A DNA stretch of 64,000 bases from Sphingomonas citricola (GCF_019429535.1 NZ_JAHXZM010000003.1:124001-188000); one strand, 5' to 3'; counted from the first letter of the stretch, positions 1 through 11,391 are shown. The notes: generated by a model not told the origin, from the letters alone. A program made the numbers and translations.

Positions 1-1176
1 GATCGCGATCGCGCCGACACCGCCCGCGACCACTGCGCCGACCGGGCCGAGCAGCGAGGCGAGCAGGCCGCTCTCCGCCTCGCCCAGCTCGTTCGACGCC
101 GAGATGGTGAGCTGCGACACCGCGCTGACGCGGCCGCGCATCGCGTCGGGGGTGTGGAGCTGGATCAGCGAGGTGCGGACGTACACCGACACCATGTCGG
201 CGCACCCTGCGACGATCAGCGCGGCAAGGCTGAGCCAGAACGAGCGCGAGATGCCGAACGTCAGGATCGCAAGCCCGAAGACGACGACCGCGACGAGCAT
301 CTTGACCCCGACGTTCTTCTTCATCGGGTTGAACGAGAACCACAAAGCGGTCGACGCGGCACCGATCCCCATGCCCGCGGCAAGAAAGCCCAGCCCGCTC
401 GCGCCGACGTGCAGGATGTCGCGCGCGTAGATCGGCAGGAGCGCTGTCGCGCCCGCGAGCAACACCGCGAAGAGATCGAGCGTGATCGCGGCGAGCACCA
501 GCCGGTTCTGCCGCACGTATTGAAAGCCGTCGAGGATCCGCTGCATCGGGCGACGATCCTTCTGCGCCGGCGGCTGCGGCACGCGTCCGATCATGAACAT
601 GAGCGCGAGCGCAACGAGCAGCATCCCCGATATGACGCCGTAGGCGATGTCGGGGTGGAGCCCGTAGAGGAAGCCGCCGACGCTGGGTCCGACGATCGTG
701 CCGGTCTGCCACGCGATCGAGCTGATCGCGATCGCGGTTGGCAGGCTTTCCTTGGGAACCAGATTGGGCGCGAGCGCGGAATAGGCCGGGCCGGAGAAGG
801 CGCGCGCGACCCCGACCAGCACGGCGGCACCGAACAGCGCGGGCAGCGTCAGCGTATCGGTGTAGGTCAGATAGCCGAGCGTCGCTGCCACCGTGCAGAG
901 CAGCGCCGTGGTCGCGCGCACGATCCAGCGGCGGTCGACGCTGTCGGCGACCAGCCCGACCAGCGGGGTGAGCAGAAACAACGGCACGAACTGCACCAGC
1001 CCGATCATGCCGAGCAGAAAGGCGGAATCCTGCACCGACATCGTCTGGCGCGCGATGCCGTACACCTGCCAGCCGATGATGATCGCCTGCGCGCTGATCG
1101 CGATGGTGCCGGCGAAGCGCGACAGCCAATAGGCGCGGAAATTGGCGATGCGCAGCGGGTGCACGGTCTGTTCCAT
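1..1176 (-). CDS. MFS transporter, partial (3' end outside window)
   Basis: The frame is open from an ATG at 1176 to the left edge, giving 392 codons without a stop, so the C-terminus is missing. The protein begins MEQTVHPLRIANFRAYWLSR and shows alternating hydrophobic helices consistent with a 12-helix major facilitator, for example IIIGWQVYGIA near residue 27 and FLLGMIGLVQFVPLFLL near residue 50. A conserved loop GLVADSVDRRW follows helix 2, the typical MFS position. The overall pattern resembles the EntS-like (MFS_3) exporters of the inner membrane. The substrate cannot be read from sequence. It is divergent from pdhA, with 154 bp between the two starts. Family assignment is confident; siderophore or drug export is only inferred from the subfamily. 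Confidence 0.85.
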   Translation of the reverse strand, partial: MEQTVHPLRIANFRAYWLSRFAGTIAISAQAIIIGWQVYGIARQTMSVQDSAFLLGMIGLVQFVPLFLLTPLVGLVADSVDRRWIVRATTALLCTVAATLGYLTYTDTLTLPALFGAAVLVGVARAFSGPAYSALAPNLVPKESLPTAIAISSIAWQTGTIVGPSVGGFLYGLHPDIAYGVISGMLLVALALMFMIGRVPQPPAQKDRRPMQRILDGFQYVRQNRLVLAAITLDLFAVLLAGATALLPIYARDILHVGASGLGFLAAGMGIGAASTALWFSFNPMKKNVGVKMLVAVVVFGLAILTFGISRSFWLSLAALIVAGCADMVSVYVRTSLIQLHTPDAMRGRVSAVSQLTISASNELGEAESGLLASLLGPVGAVVAGGVGAIAI

Positions 1177-1330
1177 CTGGCCCGGGGACTTAGGCGGCGG
1201 TGGTAGCCAAGGCAACGGGCATGACAGGGTCGGACAAGACGGTGGATGCCGTTACGGCCAAGCGTTGCAGCCGCCGTGCAATCGCGCCTATAGGCCCGCA
1301 TCCCTTTCCCCAGGTACGAGGTTTTTGTCC

Positions 1331-2380
1331 GTGGCCAAAGCCCCCGCCCGCGCACCCGCGCCAAGCGAGCCACCTACGTCCAATCGCGAGCGTCCGAACG
1401 ACCCGCAACCCTATGCGGCCTCGAAGGACGAGCTGCTGAAATTCTACGAGCAGATGCTGCTCATCCGCCGGTTCGAGGAAAAGGCGGGGCAGCTCTACGG
1501 CCTCGGCCTGATCGGCGGGTTCTGCCACCTCTATATCGGCCAGGAGGCCGTCGCGGTTGGCTTGCAGTCGGCATTGTCGGGCGATGACTCGGTCATCACC
1601 GGCTACCGCGACCACGGCCACATGCTGCTGTGCGGCATCCCGCCCAAGGACGTGATGGCGGAGCTGACCGGGCGTCAGGCCGGCATCTCGAAGGGCAAGG
1701 GCGGCTCGATGCACATGTTCAGCGTCGAGCATAAGTTCTACGGCGGGCACGGCATCGTCGGCGCGCAGGTGTCGCTCGGCACCGGTCTCGCCTTCGCGCA
1801 CAAGTACCGGAACGATGGCGGCGTGGCGCTCGCCTATTTCGGCGACGGCGCGGCGAACCAGGGCCAGGTGTACGAGAGCTTCAACATGGCCGAGCTGTGG
1901 AAGCTGCCGATCATCTACGTGATCGAGAACAACCAGTATGCGATGGGCACCAGCGTCAACCGCGCCTCGGCCGAGGACCAGCTGTATCGCCGCGGAGAGA
2001 GCTTCCGCATTCCGGGCCTGCAGATCGACGGCATGGACGTGCTGGCGGCGCGCGGCGCAGCGGAAGAAGCGCTCGCCTGGGTGCGCGCTGGCAAGGGGCC
2101 GATCATCCTTGAGATGAAGACCTATCGCTACCGCGGCCATTCGATGTCCGACCCCGCCAAATACCGTTCGCGCGACGAGGTGCAGGCGGTGCGCGACAAG
2201 TCCGACCCGATCGAGCATGTCAAGAAGCTGCTGTCCGAGCAGGGCGTGGGCGAGGACGAATTGAAGAAGATTGAGCAGGACATTCGCCGCCAGGTGAACG
2301 AGTCCGCCGACTTCGCCGAGAGCACACCCGAGCCGGAGCCTTCCGAATTGTACACCGATGTTCTGGTGGAGAACTACTGA
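1331..2380 (+). CDS. pdhA: Pyruvate dehydrogenase E1 component subunit alpha
   Basis: Thiamine-diphosphate-dependent E1-alpha of the pyruvate dehydrogenase complex, which decarboxylates pyruvate and acetylates the lipoyl group. It has 349 residues. The ThDP motif runs from GDGAANQG at residue 171 to the NN pair at 200-201. The substrate-facing segments [13 protein letters not shown] (about 61) and [10 protein letters not shown] (about 91) are typical of PdhA. I chose the GTG at 1331 because an ACGAGG sequence lies about ten bases upstream and the protein then starts [10 protein letters not shown]; the open frame extends farther upstream but that part does not look coding. The gene is followed after one base by pdhB, so the two form an operon. 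The E2 and E3 genes are not in this window. Confidence 0.95.
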   Translation: MAKAPARAPAPSEPPTSNRERPNDPQPYAASKDELLKFYEQMLLIRRFEEKAGQLYGLGLIGGFCHLYIGQEAVAVGLQSALSGDDSVITGYRDHGHMLLCGIPPKDVMAELTGRQAGISKGKGGSMHMFSVEHKFYGGHGIVGAQVSLGTGLAFAHKYRNDGGVALAYFGDGAANQGQVYESFNMAELWKLPIIYVIENNQYAMGTSVNRASAEDQLYRRGESFRIPGLQIDGMDVLAARGAAEEALAWVRAGKGPIILEMKTYRYRGHSMSDPAKYRSRDEVQAVRDKSDPIEHVKKLLSEQGVGEDELKKIEQDIRRQVNESADFAESTPEPEPSELYTDVLVENY

Positions 2381-2381
2381 C

Positions 2382-3842
<1,461 letters not shown>

Positions 3843-3850
3843 AGCATCGT

Positions 3851-3891
3851 CACCTGCGGCCGCTCACGTGGCGGTGTAGCGGTCGCAGGTG
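3851..3891. terminator. 14-bp stem-loop between convergent pdhB and TadE-like gene
   Basis: Arms at 3851-3864 and 3878-3891 pair over 14 positions with a single G-T wobble around a 13-base loop. It starts nine bases after the pdhB stop. It overlaps the last codons and stop of the opposite-strand gene. No T-tract follows, so action as a bidirectional terminator or mRNA 3' end protector is inferred. Confidence 0.5.
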
Positions 3892-4586
3892 TACTTCGTA
3901 GCGATGGGAGCGGGGTTGAAGATCTGGCTGAACGTGCGTTTGTCGCGGACGACGAACGACGCGTTATAGTGTAGTTGAAGCAGCCCGTTCGGCACCCAGG
4001 CGGAGCCGACCACTGGCTGATAGTCGTAGTTGATTTCGACGAACATCACCCCCGAATCGGGTGGTGCCGTGACGATCACGCCGGGGTCACCCATCCCGCT
4101 GACCTCCTTGCCGGGGGCGGCCGGCCAGGGTTGCACGCCCGAATCGGTAGTTGCGACACCGTAGCGCGAATCGTAGTTCGCGCCCTTCTTCAGGCCGATG
4201 CAGCGTTGCCAGCGGATGTATTGCTTGCCGTTATGCTCCTCGAGGCTCGACAGCGTGATGCGGCCGTTCTGCGTCACGCCCCATTTCTCACCCTGTAGCC
4301 GCGCCGCGGTCAGTGCGTCGTTGACGTCGATCTCGCGGAGCTGCGAGGAATTGTCGCTCTGCATGTCGCCGACGCGCGATGCGTTGTCGGCGAGCGACAG
4401 CGCGATCTGGTTGATCCGCTGGTTCATGTTGACGACATTCGCGGTCTCGGTCGCGTAGCAGGCGAGCGCCAGCACGATCGGCAGCGAGTAGGCGAATTCC
4501 ATCAACGCGACGCCGGAGCGGTCGCGCCCGAGCGCGCGCATCAGCCGTCCGGCGCGCGCGATCGCCCGGCGGTTTGTCACGTGCAT
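3864..4586 (-). CDS. TadE-like pilus/surface assembly protein
   Basis: A 240-residue protein with a TadE-type N-terminus: a basic stretch (RRAIARAGRLMRALGRDRSG), then GVALMEFAYSLPIVLALACY at about residues 25-44, which combines the conserved glutamate and a single membrane helix. The remainder is an extracytoplasmic domain with no recognised catalytic motif. The ATG at 4586 overlaps the stop of the upstream TadE gene by ten bases, which fixes the start and implies translational coupling. It is the third gene of a minus-strand block with a vWA/TadG-like protein. TadE-like proteins are minor pilin-like components of Tad (Flp pilus) systems, but no tad motor or secretin gene lies here, so the machine it serves is unknown. 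Confidence 0.75.
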   Translation of the reverse strand: MHVTNRRAIARAGRLMRALGRDRSGVALMEFAYSLPIVLALACYATETANVVNMNQRINQIALSLADNASRVGDMQSDNSSQLREIDVNDALTAARLQGEKWGVTQNGRITLSSLEEHNGKQYIRWQRCIGLKKGANYDSRYGVATTDSGVQPWPAAPGKEVSGMGDPGVIVTAPPDSGVMFVEINYDYQPVVGSAWVPNGLLQLHYNASFVVRDKRTFSQIFNPAPIATKYTCDRYTAT

Positions 4587-5167
4587 ATCGATTGCACCGG
4601 CTGGACGACCTGCGTCTTGTAGGGCTGGTTCTTCAGCAACGTTTCCCCGGTGATCGTCTGCGTCGGCGGTAATCCCAGCAGCCCCGCGACCGGGAACAGT
4701 CGCGGATAGGTGACCGTCATCGTGTAGCGCGTGACATCGTTCGCGCCGCCCTGCGACTGGCGGCCGGGATCGGCGTCCCATTGCTTGTTGCCGTTGACGT
4801 CGTCGTAGCATTCGCCGGGATCGCGCACGCCGTTGCCGTTCTTGTCGGTGAAATTCTCGGGTTTGACCAAGAGGAAGCTGGAATAGCTGCGGCGCGTCGG
4901 CGTGAATTTCATGCCGGTGCCGAGGATGCTGACCATGGCGATCACCTTGGCATCGACGTCGGTGGCGGATTGCGCGTTGTCTTCGAGCGCGGAATCGCGC
5001 CCGGCCTTGTACATCGCGCCGTCGAGGATCGACTGTGCGTACGCCTGATACATCAGGTCGCATGCCCCTATCAGCAGCGTGCACATGACGGGGGTGATGA
5101 TCGCGAATTCGACGACGGTGACGCCGCGACGATCACCTCGCAGTCGGCGGGCCAGCGCGGCGATCAC
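4577..5167 (-). CDS. TadE family protein with calcium-loop-like insert
   Basis: A 196-residue protein starting at a GTG that overlaps the stop of the upstream vWA gene by four bases. RGVTVVEFAIITPVMCTLLI at about residues 14-33 is a TadE-type glutamate-containing membrane helix, preceded by arginines. The middle of the protein holds two Asp/Asn-rich stretches, DKNGNGVRDPGE and DVNGNKQWDAD, which resemble EF-hand or dockerin calcium loops. The C-terminus ends with a Cys. It lies between the vWA protein and a second TadE-like protein in a tightly coupled three-gene unit. Function as a minor pilin-like surface protein is inferred from family; calcium binding is a guess from the loop pattern. Confidence 0.75.
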   Translation of the reverse strand: MIAALARRLRGDRRGVTVVEFAIITPVMCTLLIGACDLMYQAYAQSILDGAMYKAGRDSALEDNAQSATDVDAKVIAMVSILGTGMKFTPTRRSYSSFLLVKPENFTDKNGNGVRDPGECYDDVNGNKQWDADPGRQSQGGANDVTRYTMTVTYPRLFPVAGLLGLPPTQTITGETLLKNQPYKTQVVQPVQSICT

Positions 5168-7143
5168 TTGTCGAGCCTCAGCATCGCCACCTGCTTCGCG
5201 ATCTTCTGGAACAGCGTCGAAAGACCGCTGCCCGTCGTCGTATAGAGCGCCTGCCCGCTGTTGCTGGCGCACTGCGTCAGTTCGTTGGTCGAACTGGGGC
5301 CGATCGCCACGGTCCAGACGTCGATCTTGAGCTGGGCTGCCTGTGCGCATTCGTAGAGGAAACGGGCGTTGTGGAAGTCCTTGAGCGGGGTGGCGCTTCC
5401 GCCGCTGACGCGCTGATCGTACAACTCCATGCCGTACTGTCCGTAGATCGCGGAGCTTGGCGCCATGTCGCCGTCGGTCAGGAACACGATCACCTTTTTG
5501 GGCGTCGGCTGACCCGTGCGGCCCGTATTGTCGGCAGCGAATATGCCGCTCGGCGCGAGCAGGCGGACGCCCCAGATCATGCCCGTGTCATGATAGGTAC
5601 CACCCAGCGGCTTGAAATCAGCCGCGTCGACGTAGCCCGCGATGTCGTCCGCCGACATGACTGCCAGTCGGCGGATCGGCTTTCCGCAGGAGTAAAATCC
5701 CGAGGCGCGGCGCGCATCCGATCCGAGGTTGAGCGCCGGATAACTCGACCCATAAGCGTAGGGGGCGAAATTCTCATCGTTGCTGTACTGCGTCATGGTC
5801 GCCGCATAGCTGTACCGCGCCCAGCTGATGCCCGCCCACGCAGGTCGCCAGCGCGTCGCGACGGCGCCCGTCGGCACGAGTGACGGATCGAGGTCGTACG
5901 AGCTTGAATTGTAATTGATCGTGCCGGCCTGGGTCTGGCGTTCTTCGATGCATCCGTCCCAGGCGGCGGTGGCGCCGTCGACGCGCGCGGGGTCGTCGAC
6001 ATTCCCCCCCTTGATATATTGCGATACGTCGACCTGATATTGGCCGTACGTCCAGACCGGGCCCATCGTCTTGACCACGGTGGTACAGCCGAGGCTCGCG
6101 TTCCATTCCTGCGACGTGATGGTCGCGCGTCCGTCGCTGACCCGGAACGGGTAGGGGTTGCCGGGCGTCGCTGCCGGATCGCGCGTGGGCGTGCCCGCGC
6201 TCGACGTGCAGCCTTGCTGGCTCTTGTTGTTGCCTTGCGGGGTCGTGGTGCGGCTGATCTCGTACTCGCCTGAGACCGCGCGTGTCTCGTAATCGACCTT
6301 CTCGCCCGTATTCGCGCCGATCAGATAAGCCGGGTTGACCGAATAGATTGCCTTCCCCGCGTTGATGATCGAGGTGTAGCTGACGAAGCCGTAGCGGATG
6401 CGCGTGTTCGCATCGACGCTGCTCTGCACCGTCGCGTAGAAATCCTTCACCGCCTGGCGCAGTGCCTTGATGCGCGAACCATTGCCGACGACGGTTTCGG
6501 GAACGCCGAACCCTTTCTGCGCGGTGTAGCCGGGCATCGCGTACGAATCGGTCGGTCGCGTGTACGACACCGCAGGGTTGTTCTGGACGTACGTATTACA
6601 CTGCGTTTCGGTGTCCTCGGGACGGCACGCCATCGAGCCGGTCGTGTCGAGCACGAAGATGATGTCGGTGTCCGAAATGTCGTAGCGCGCCTTGCACGCG
6701 ACGCTAACGGGCGTGTCGGACGCGTTGATGATCTTGGTGATCGTCATCGGGACCATCACCGACGCCGTTCCCGACACCTGCTGATCGCTCGTCTTGACCG
6801 GGGTGAAGACCGGATTGCTGGTCGATACCCACCCGGCCTGGAAATTGTTGCGGAAGAAGGTCTGCGCCTGCGTCGTCGCATTGCTGTCGAGCGTCGTCGA
6901 CCCGTCTGCCTTCATGAACTTGCGCCCCGCGAGCACGCCCGCGTCGCACGCCTGCTGGAGCCGCGATTTCACCGCGTAGAGCCGGCCCATGTCGACCGCC
7001 GACCCCGCGAACGCCGTCAGCGGGATCAGCGACGCCGCCATGATGACGAGCGCGTTAGCGGTTCGATCACGCAGCAGCCGCGTCAGAAACGATGCGCGGC
7101 CTCGTGGGTGATCGGAGGAGGGCAGGGGATCGGTGCTGGACAC
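5164..7143 (-). CDS. TadG-like protein with von Willebrand factor A domain
   Basis: About 659 residues. The N-terminus has a TadG-like segment, DRTANALVIMAASLIPLTAF, forming a membrane helix followed by AVDMGRLYAVKSRLQQACDA, which is typical of Tad_G proteins. A vWA domain follows with a complete-looking MIDAS motif DTTGS at about residues 166-170, and further conserved residues near VIVFLTDGDM. Many cysteines suggest an oxidised, extracytoplasmic domain. The start is uncertain: GTG 7143 or TTG 7182 are possible and neither has a clear ribosome-binding site; I took the GTG. The last bases overlap the next TadE gene. Tad_G/vWA proteins associate with Flp pilus loci, but this copy is separated from any tad machinery in view. 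Confidence 0.8.
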   Translation of the reverse strand: MSSTDPLPSSDHPRGRASFLTRLLRDRTANALVIMAASLIPLTAFAGSAVDMGRLYAVKSRLQQACDAGVLAGRKFMKADGSTTLDSNATTQAQTFFRNNFQAGWVSTSNPVFTPVKTSDQQVSGTASVMVPMTITKIINASDTPVSVACKARYDISDTDIIFVLDTTGSMACRPEDTETQCNTYVQNNPAVSYTRPTDSYAMPGYTAQKGFGVPETVVGNGSRIKALRQAVKDFYATVQSSVDANTRIRYGFVSYTSIINAGKAIYSVNPAYLIGANTGEKVDYETRAVSGEYEISRTTTPQGNNKSQQGCTSSAGTPTRDPAATPGNPYPFRVSDGRATITSQEWNASLGCTTVVKTMGPVWTYGQYQVDVSQYIKGGNVDDPARVDGATAAWDGCIEERQTQAGTINYNSSSYDLDPSLVPTGAVATRWRPAWAGISWARYSYAATMTQYSNDENFAPYAYGSSYPALNLGSDARRASGFYSCGKPIRRLAVMSADDIAGYVDAADFKPLGGTYHDTGMIWGVRLLAPSGIFAADNTGRTGQPTPKKVIVFLTDGDMAPSSAIYGQYGMELYDQRVSGGSATPLKDFHNARFLYECAQAAQLKIDVWTVAIGPSSTNELTQCASNSGQALYTTTGSGLSTLFQKIAKQVAMLRLDK

Positions 7144-7247
7144 TAGATGATGATGAGGCCGAAACGTACAATAGTGCCTCAAGGATCACGGTTAACGCGC
7201 CGTCAGGATGTCTTGCCGATCGATTAAGACGCCGCCATTTCAGCGGC

Positions 7248-7907
7248 GTGCGTGACATTCAGCGACCCAGCAGCCCGGCCAACGTCTTCGGTTGGTGTGG
7301 GTCACGATTCGAGGGCGGCGGGGTCGCGACGTTGTTCGCGCTCGACCGCCAGCTCGGCGACATCGTGCGCACGACCGAGCAACCGATCGTCGGGCAGATG
7401 CGACTGACCTGGTGGTATGAGGCATTGACCCGGCTCGATCGGGAACCACCCCCGGCGCAGCCGCTGCTGCAGGACCTCGCCGTGAGCGTGATCACGCGCG
7501 GTGTCGAGGGCCGTGCGCTCGCGGCGATGACCGAGGGTTGGGAGATATTGCTCGACGACGAGCGGCGCGACACGGGGGCGCTGGTCGAGGTCGCGCGCCG
7601 CCGCGGTGCGACGCTGTTTCGCGCCGCGGGCGTGTTGCTGGGCGAAGATGATCGCGCCCTCGACGATGCCGGTACCGTCTGGGCGCTCGCCGATCTGGCG
7701 GTGAACGTCAGTGATGCGGGCGTGCGCGATCGCGCGCGGGCCGCGGCTATCGACCTTGGCCGTCCCGCATTCGCCACGCGCTGGTCCGGTGCGCGCGTGC
7801 TCGGCGCGCTCGCGCTCGACGCGCGCGCCGCGATGCTGAGGCGCGGGGTCGCGAATGGTCCCCGCCGCGCGGCGCTCACCACGCGATTCCGTATGATTGG
7901 GCGTTGA
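7248..7907 (+). CDS. Squalene/phytoene synthase-like protein, probably non-catalytic
   Basis: A short protein (about 219 residues from GTG 7248) with the trans-isoprenyl-synthase-like stretch LFALDRQLGDIVRTTEQP followed by QMRLTWWYEAL, as in the small phytoene-synthase-related proteins of sphingomonads that resemble mitochondrial NDUFAF6. The two Asp-rich magnesium motifs (DxxxD) of true squalene or phytoene synthases are not present, so I do not expect prenyl transfer. The start is weakly supported: no ribosome-binding site is visible and the first 30 residues are not family-like, so the N-terminus could be truncated or wrongly assigned. It is divergent from the vWA gene. The role may be assembly-factor-like, but this is inference. 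Confidence 0.6.
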   Translation: MRDIQRPSSPANVFGWCGSRFEGGGVATLFALDRQLGDIVRTTEQPIVGQMRLTWWYEALTRLDREPPPAQPLLQDLAVSVITRGVEGRALAAMTEGWEILLDDERRDTGALVEVARRRGATLFRAAGVLLGEDDRALDDAGTVWALADLAVNVSDAGVRDRARAAAIDLGRPAFATRWSGARVLGALALDARAAMLRRGVANGPRRAALTTRFRMIGR

Positions 7908-7971
7908 CCGCTTCCGCCTCGCCGATCCGCTGGCTAGCCTTCGGATATGGCTTCGGGGGGGAGTGGGTGGC

Positions 7972-8451
7972 ATGTGGCGTTATGTGGTTGGCGGGCTGGC
8001 ATTGACGTTGCTGATCGGGGCGGGGTGGCTGTGGTCGCAGGGTGACCCCGCCGGGGACCTTGCCGCGCGGGCGGCGACGCTGACGCCCGCGATGCCTCCT
8101 GCTGCCGTGCAGCGCGGCGACGACGAACCACCTGCGGTTCTACCCGAGGCATCGGAGCGGACGCGCGAGCAGAAGCGGTTCGACCGCTACGATAAGGATC
8201 GCGACGCCAGCATCACGCGCGATGAATATCTGCTCGGTCGCCGCAAGGCATTCGCCAAGCTCGACCTCAACCGCGACGGGCAATTGTCGTTCGACGAATG
8301 GTCGGCGAAGACGGTCAAGCGCTTCACCGACGCCGATACCGATCGGTCGGGCGCGCTGACCGCGGCCGAGTTCGCGACGACCAAGCCCAAACGCAAGACG
8401 CGGCGACCTGCGTGCAATTGCCAGGCCGCGCCCGCGCGCGACGATGATTAG
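7972..8451 (+). CDS. EF-hand domain protein, membrane-anchored
   Basis: A 159-residue protein starting at ATG 7972 after a purine-rich GGGGGGGAGTGGG stretch. [20 protein letters not shown] is an N-terminal membrane helix or signal anchor. After a proline-rich spacer come three EF-hand-like loops: [24 protein letters not shown] and [12 protein letters not shown], which place acidic residues at calcium-coordinating positions. The C-terminus is basic with CNC. It probably binds calcium in the periplasm; the partner is unknown. Its stop codon overlaps the convergent trmFO stop by four bases. Confidence 0.8.
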   Translation: MWRYVVGGLALTLLIGAGWLWSQGDPAGDLAARAATLTPAMPPAAVQRGDDEPPAVLPEASERTREQKRFDRYDKDRDASITRDEYLLGRRKAFAKLDLNRDGQLSFDEWSAKTVKRFTDADTDRSGALTAAEFATTKPKRKTRRPACNCQAAPARDDD

Positions 8452-9758
8452 GCGGCCAGCCAGCCCGCCAGCGCGGTGCGACCGCGATCGGTGTACATCC
8501 GCTTGCGATCCGCCTTCTTCGTCTTGCCCTCGATTGGCGGGAACAGGCCGAAATTGACGTTCATCGGCTGATACGTCTCGGCGACGGCCTCGCCGGTGAT
8601 GTGCGACAGCAATGCGCCGAGCGCGGTCTCGCGCGGGGGCGGGGCAAGCGTCCGCCCGGCGAGCTCCGCCGCCGCGAAGCGTCCGGCGAGCAGGCCGATC
8701 GCCGCACTCTCCACATAGCCTTCGCATCCGGTGATCTGCCCGGCAAAGCGGATGTTCGGTCGCGAGGCGAGCCGCAGCGTTCCGTCGAGGAGCTCCGGCG
8801 AGCGGAGGAACGTGTTGCGGTGCAGCCCGCCGAGCCGCGCGAACTCGGCGTTCTCCAGCCCCGGGATGGTTCGAAAGATGCGGACCTGTTCGGCGTGCTT
8901 AAGCTTGGTCTGGAAGCCGACGATGTTCCACAAGGTGCCCTGCGCGTTGTCCTGGCGCAATTGCACCGCGGCATAGGGCCAGCGTCCGGTGGCGGGCACG
9001 TCAAGCCCGACGCCCTTCATCGGGCCGAAGCGGAGTGTTTCGGGGCCGCGCGACGCCATCACCTCGATCGGCATGCAGCCCTCGAAATAAGGGACATTCT
9101 CCCACTCCTTGTATTCGGTCTTTTCGCCATCGAGCAGCGCTTGGACGAAGCGGTGGTATTGCTCCTTGTCGAGCGGGCAGTTGATGTAGTCGGTGCCGTC
9201 GCCCTTGTTCCAGCGCGACTGCGCCCAGGCCACGTCCATGTCGATCGAATCGCGGTGGACGATCGGCGCGATCGCGTCGAAGAAGGCGAGCGAATCGCGC
9301 CCCGTCTCCGCGGCGATGCTGTCGGACAGCGAGGCGGCGGTCAGCGGGCCCGTGGCGATAATCGCGGGGCCCTCGGGCAAAGAGTCGACGCGTTCGCGTA
9401 CGATCGTGACGTTGGGATGTGCCGAAAGCGCGGCGGTCACCCCGGCGGAGAAACCGACGCGATCGACCGCCAGCGCGCTGCCTGCGGGCACGCGGTGGGT
9501 GTCGCCGGTACGCAGGATCAGCGAGCCAAGCACGCGCATTTCCTGGTGCAGCAGTCCGACCGCGTTCGACTCGGCGTCGTCCGACCGAAAGCTATTGGAG
9601 CAGACTAATTCAGCGAGATGATCGGTGTGGTGTGCAGGCGTGCTCTCGCCGCTGCCGCGCATCTCCGACAGGCGCACCTTGAAGCCTGCTTCGGCGAGCT
9701 GCCATGCGGCTTCGGAACCTGCGAGCCCGCCGCCGATCACGTGAATGTCATGGGTCAT
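8448..9758 (-). CDS. trmFO: Methylenetetrahydrofolate-tRNA-(uracil-5-)-methyltransferase TrmFO
   Basis: Folate/FAD-dependent enzyme that makes 5-methyluridine at position 54 of tRNAs in bacteria lacking the SAM-dependent TrmA route. It has 436 residues. The FAD dinucleotide-binding glycine motif [20 protein letters not shown] lies at residues 6-25. Further TrmFO signatures are [29 protein letters not shown] and [15 protein letters not shown] chose ATG 9758 because the protein then begins [11 protein letters not shown]; the frame opens 20 codons earlier without family similarity. It faces the EF-hand gene. The ruvX gene ends 57 bp upstream on the same strand. Confidence 0.95.
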   Translation of the reverse strand: MTHDIHVIGGGLAGSEAAWQLAEAGFKVRLSEMRGSGESTPAHHTDHLAELVCSNSFRSDDAESNAVGLLHQEMRVLGSLILRTGDTHRVPAGSALAVDRVGFSAGVTAALSAHPNVTIVRERVDSLPEGPAIIATGPLTAASLSDSIAAETGRDSLAFFDAIAPIVHRDSIDMDVAWAQSRWNKGDGTDYINCPLDKEQYHRFVQALLDGEKTEYKEWENVPYFEGCMPIEVMASRGPETLRFGPMKGVGLDVPATGRWPYAAVQLRQDNAQGTLWNIVGFQTKLKHAEQVRIFRTIPGLENAEFARLGGLHRNTFLRSPELLDGTLRLASRPNIRFAGQITGCEGYVESAAIGLLAGRFAAAELAGRTLAPPPRETALGALLSHITGEAVAETYQPMNVNFGLFPPIEGKTKKADRKRMYTDRGRTALAGWLAA

Positions 9759-9814
9759 GAAGGGGCAGATAGCGCCTGACCCCATGACCGCAAGCGCGGC
9801 GTCACTGTGGGGCG

Positions 9815-10285
9815 TCACTGCGGCTGGACGTTTACCAGTGCGTCAATCGCGGCCTGCAGGATGTGCGCCGCGGCGGCCGAATCGATCCGTTCCGCGCGTT
9901 TGGCGCGGCTCATGTCCTGCTCGATCAATGCGCGTTCGGCGGCGACGGTCGACCAGCGTTCGTCCCACAGCAGGATCGGCAGGTTCATGTCGACGCAATT
10001 GCGCGCGAAAGCGCGGGCGGACTGACTGCGCGGGCTGACGCTGCCGTCGAGATTGAGCGGCAGGCCCATGACGATGCCGACGACGTGCTGCGCCTGTATC
10101 AGCCGCACGAGTTCGGCCTTGTCGGCAGTGAACTTCGTGCGGCGGACGAGCGGGGCGGGGCTGGCGAAGCTCCAGCCCGCGTCACACAGGGCGGTGCCTA
10201 TCGTCTTGGTGCCGAGATCGAGCCCCAGCAGCCGCCCACCGTCGGGCAGCGCCTCGGCGAACGCGCGCGCATCGGTGGTGATCAT
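9815..10285 (-). CDS. ruvX: Putative pre-16S rRNA nuclease / Holliday junction resolvase-like RuvX (YqgF)
   Basis: A 156-residue RNase H-fold protein of the YqgF family, which processes the 5' end of 16S rRNA and has also been called RuvX. The first catalytic aspartate is in [13 protein letters not shown] (about D23), followed by the family segment [19 protein letters not shown], then [14 protein letters not shown] and [12 protein letters not shown] with the later acidic residues. The ATG overlaps the stop of the upstream DUF3089 gene as ATGA, so the pair is translationally coupled. Length is normal for the family. Confidence 0.92.
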   Translation of the reverse strand: MITTDARAFAEALPDGGRLLGLDLGTKTIGTALCDAGWSFASPAPLVRRTKFTADKAELVRLIQAQHVVGIVMGLPLNLDGSVSPRSQSARAFARNCVDMNLPILLWDERWSTVAAERALIEQDMSRAKRAERIDSAAAAHILQAAIDALVNVQPQ

Positions 10286-11391
10286 CGGGCGGTCATCCGG
10301 CGCGCCGCATCGGCGCGGACGTTGGCCCAGAACAGGCTGTAGTCGTAGACGTGGTAATTGTTGCCCGGCAGCACGTACGGCCCGACATCAGGGGGCGATC
10401 CGATCAGCAGCAGGCCACGCGCGTCGCAGCGGGCGCCGACGGTGCCGGGACGAAGCTGCGCGGTCGAGAGATCCTCGCTCGGGTATAGCGTGCCGAGATT
10501 GGCGCTCGCCGGGGCAGTGGTAAAGGGCACGCCGGTGATCGGGTTGGTGCACAGCATTCGCGTGCCCTTGCGCGGGCGTCCGTCGAACCCGGTCGTCCGA
10601 TCGTAATTCTCGGTGATCAGCGAGGGATCGGCCGGCTCGGCGAAGCTCTGCCACGAAAGGACGCACCCGCGCTGATCGGCGGTCGTACACGCCGGGAGGC
10701 CGAGCGCGGCCAGATCGGTGGCGGTCGAGACGGGCCAGCCGACCACGTATGCGGCAACAATGCGTCGCGCGATTGGCTTGCCCGCGACGCGGTCACGCAG
10801 CAGGTGGGTCAGATGCAGCCCGCCCTGGCTGTGTCCGGCGAGGACGATCGGGCGGTCGGGGCCGACCTGCGCGACGAACGCGTCGAACGCCGCGAGCACG
10901 TCGCGGTACGCCTGATCGAGTGCTCGCTCCGCATTCGCCTGATCGGTCAGGAACGCGCCGAAGGTCGCCTGATGATAACGCGGCGCCCAGATTTCGCCGA
11001 CGGCGTTGAAGGCACTCGCTTGGCCACGCAGGAACAGCGCGGCGCGGTCGTTCGCTTCTTGGTCATCGAGCGGCGCGTTCCAGTGCGCGCGGTTGAGATA
11101 CGAGGTCGGGTGAATGAAGAACACCGCTGCGCCGCCGGGTTGTTTCCGCGCCTGCTGACCTGCGGGGGTCCACGAGGCGGGATTGTTGCGGATGTCGGGG
11201 CGGGCGAGCCACAGCTTGGCATCGCGGTAGTCGGTCGGGGTCAACCCGCGGACCGCCTTAAATTCCTCGCCCGGTACCATCGCCGCGCGCATCAACTCGA
11301 CGCCCCAGATGCGATAGGCAAGCAGCCCGGCGAGCACGAGGACGATCAACCCGGCGACGACATAGAGAAATTTGCGGACCAAGTTGCGCAT
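10282..11391 (-). CDS. DUF3089 family alpha/beta-hydrolase-like protein, membrane-anchored
   Basis: 369 residues from ATG 11391. [20 protein letters not shown] begins an N-terminal membrane anchor, so the enzyme domain is likely periplasmic. The nucleophile elbow GHSQGG lies in [18 protein letters not shown], typical of lipase-like alpha/beta hydrolases. The segment [20 protein letters not shown] and the late [22 protein letters not shown] match DUF3089 proteins. Substrate is unknown. It is the first gene of a pair with ruvX (four-base overlap) and is divergent from gatC, with 116 bp between starts. Confidence 0.85.
   Translation of the reverse strand: MRNLVRKFLYVVAGLIVLVLAGLLAYRIWGVELMRAAMVPGEEFKAVRGLTPTDYRDAKLWLARPDIRNNPASWTPAGQQARKQPGGAAVFFIHPTSYLNRAHWNAPLDDQEANDRAALFLRGQASAFNAVGEIWAPRYHQATFGAFLTDQANAERALDQAYRDVLAAFDAFVAQVGPDRPIVLAGHSQGGLHLTHLLRDRVAGKPIARRIVAAYVVGWPVSTATDLAALGLPACTTADQRGCVLSWQSFAEPADPSLITENYDRTTGFDGRPRKGTRMLCTNPITGVPFTTAPASANLGTLYPSEDLSTAQLRPGTVGARCDARGLLLIGSPPDVGPYVLPGNNYHVYDYSLFWANVRADAARRMTAR

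Noticed and set aside
154..1206. 350-residue plus-strand open frame
   Set aside because: It is antisense to the MFS gene, is Arg/Asp/His-rich with no family features, and reflects GC-rich codon bias.
7190..7330. Frameshift in the phytoene-synthase-like N-terminus
   Set aside because: None of the three frames upstream gives a family-like N-terminus, so I cannot claim a shift; it is only noted as uncertain.
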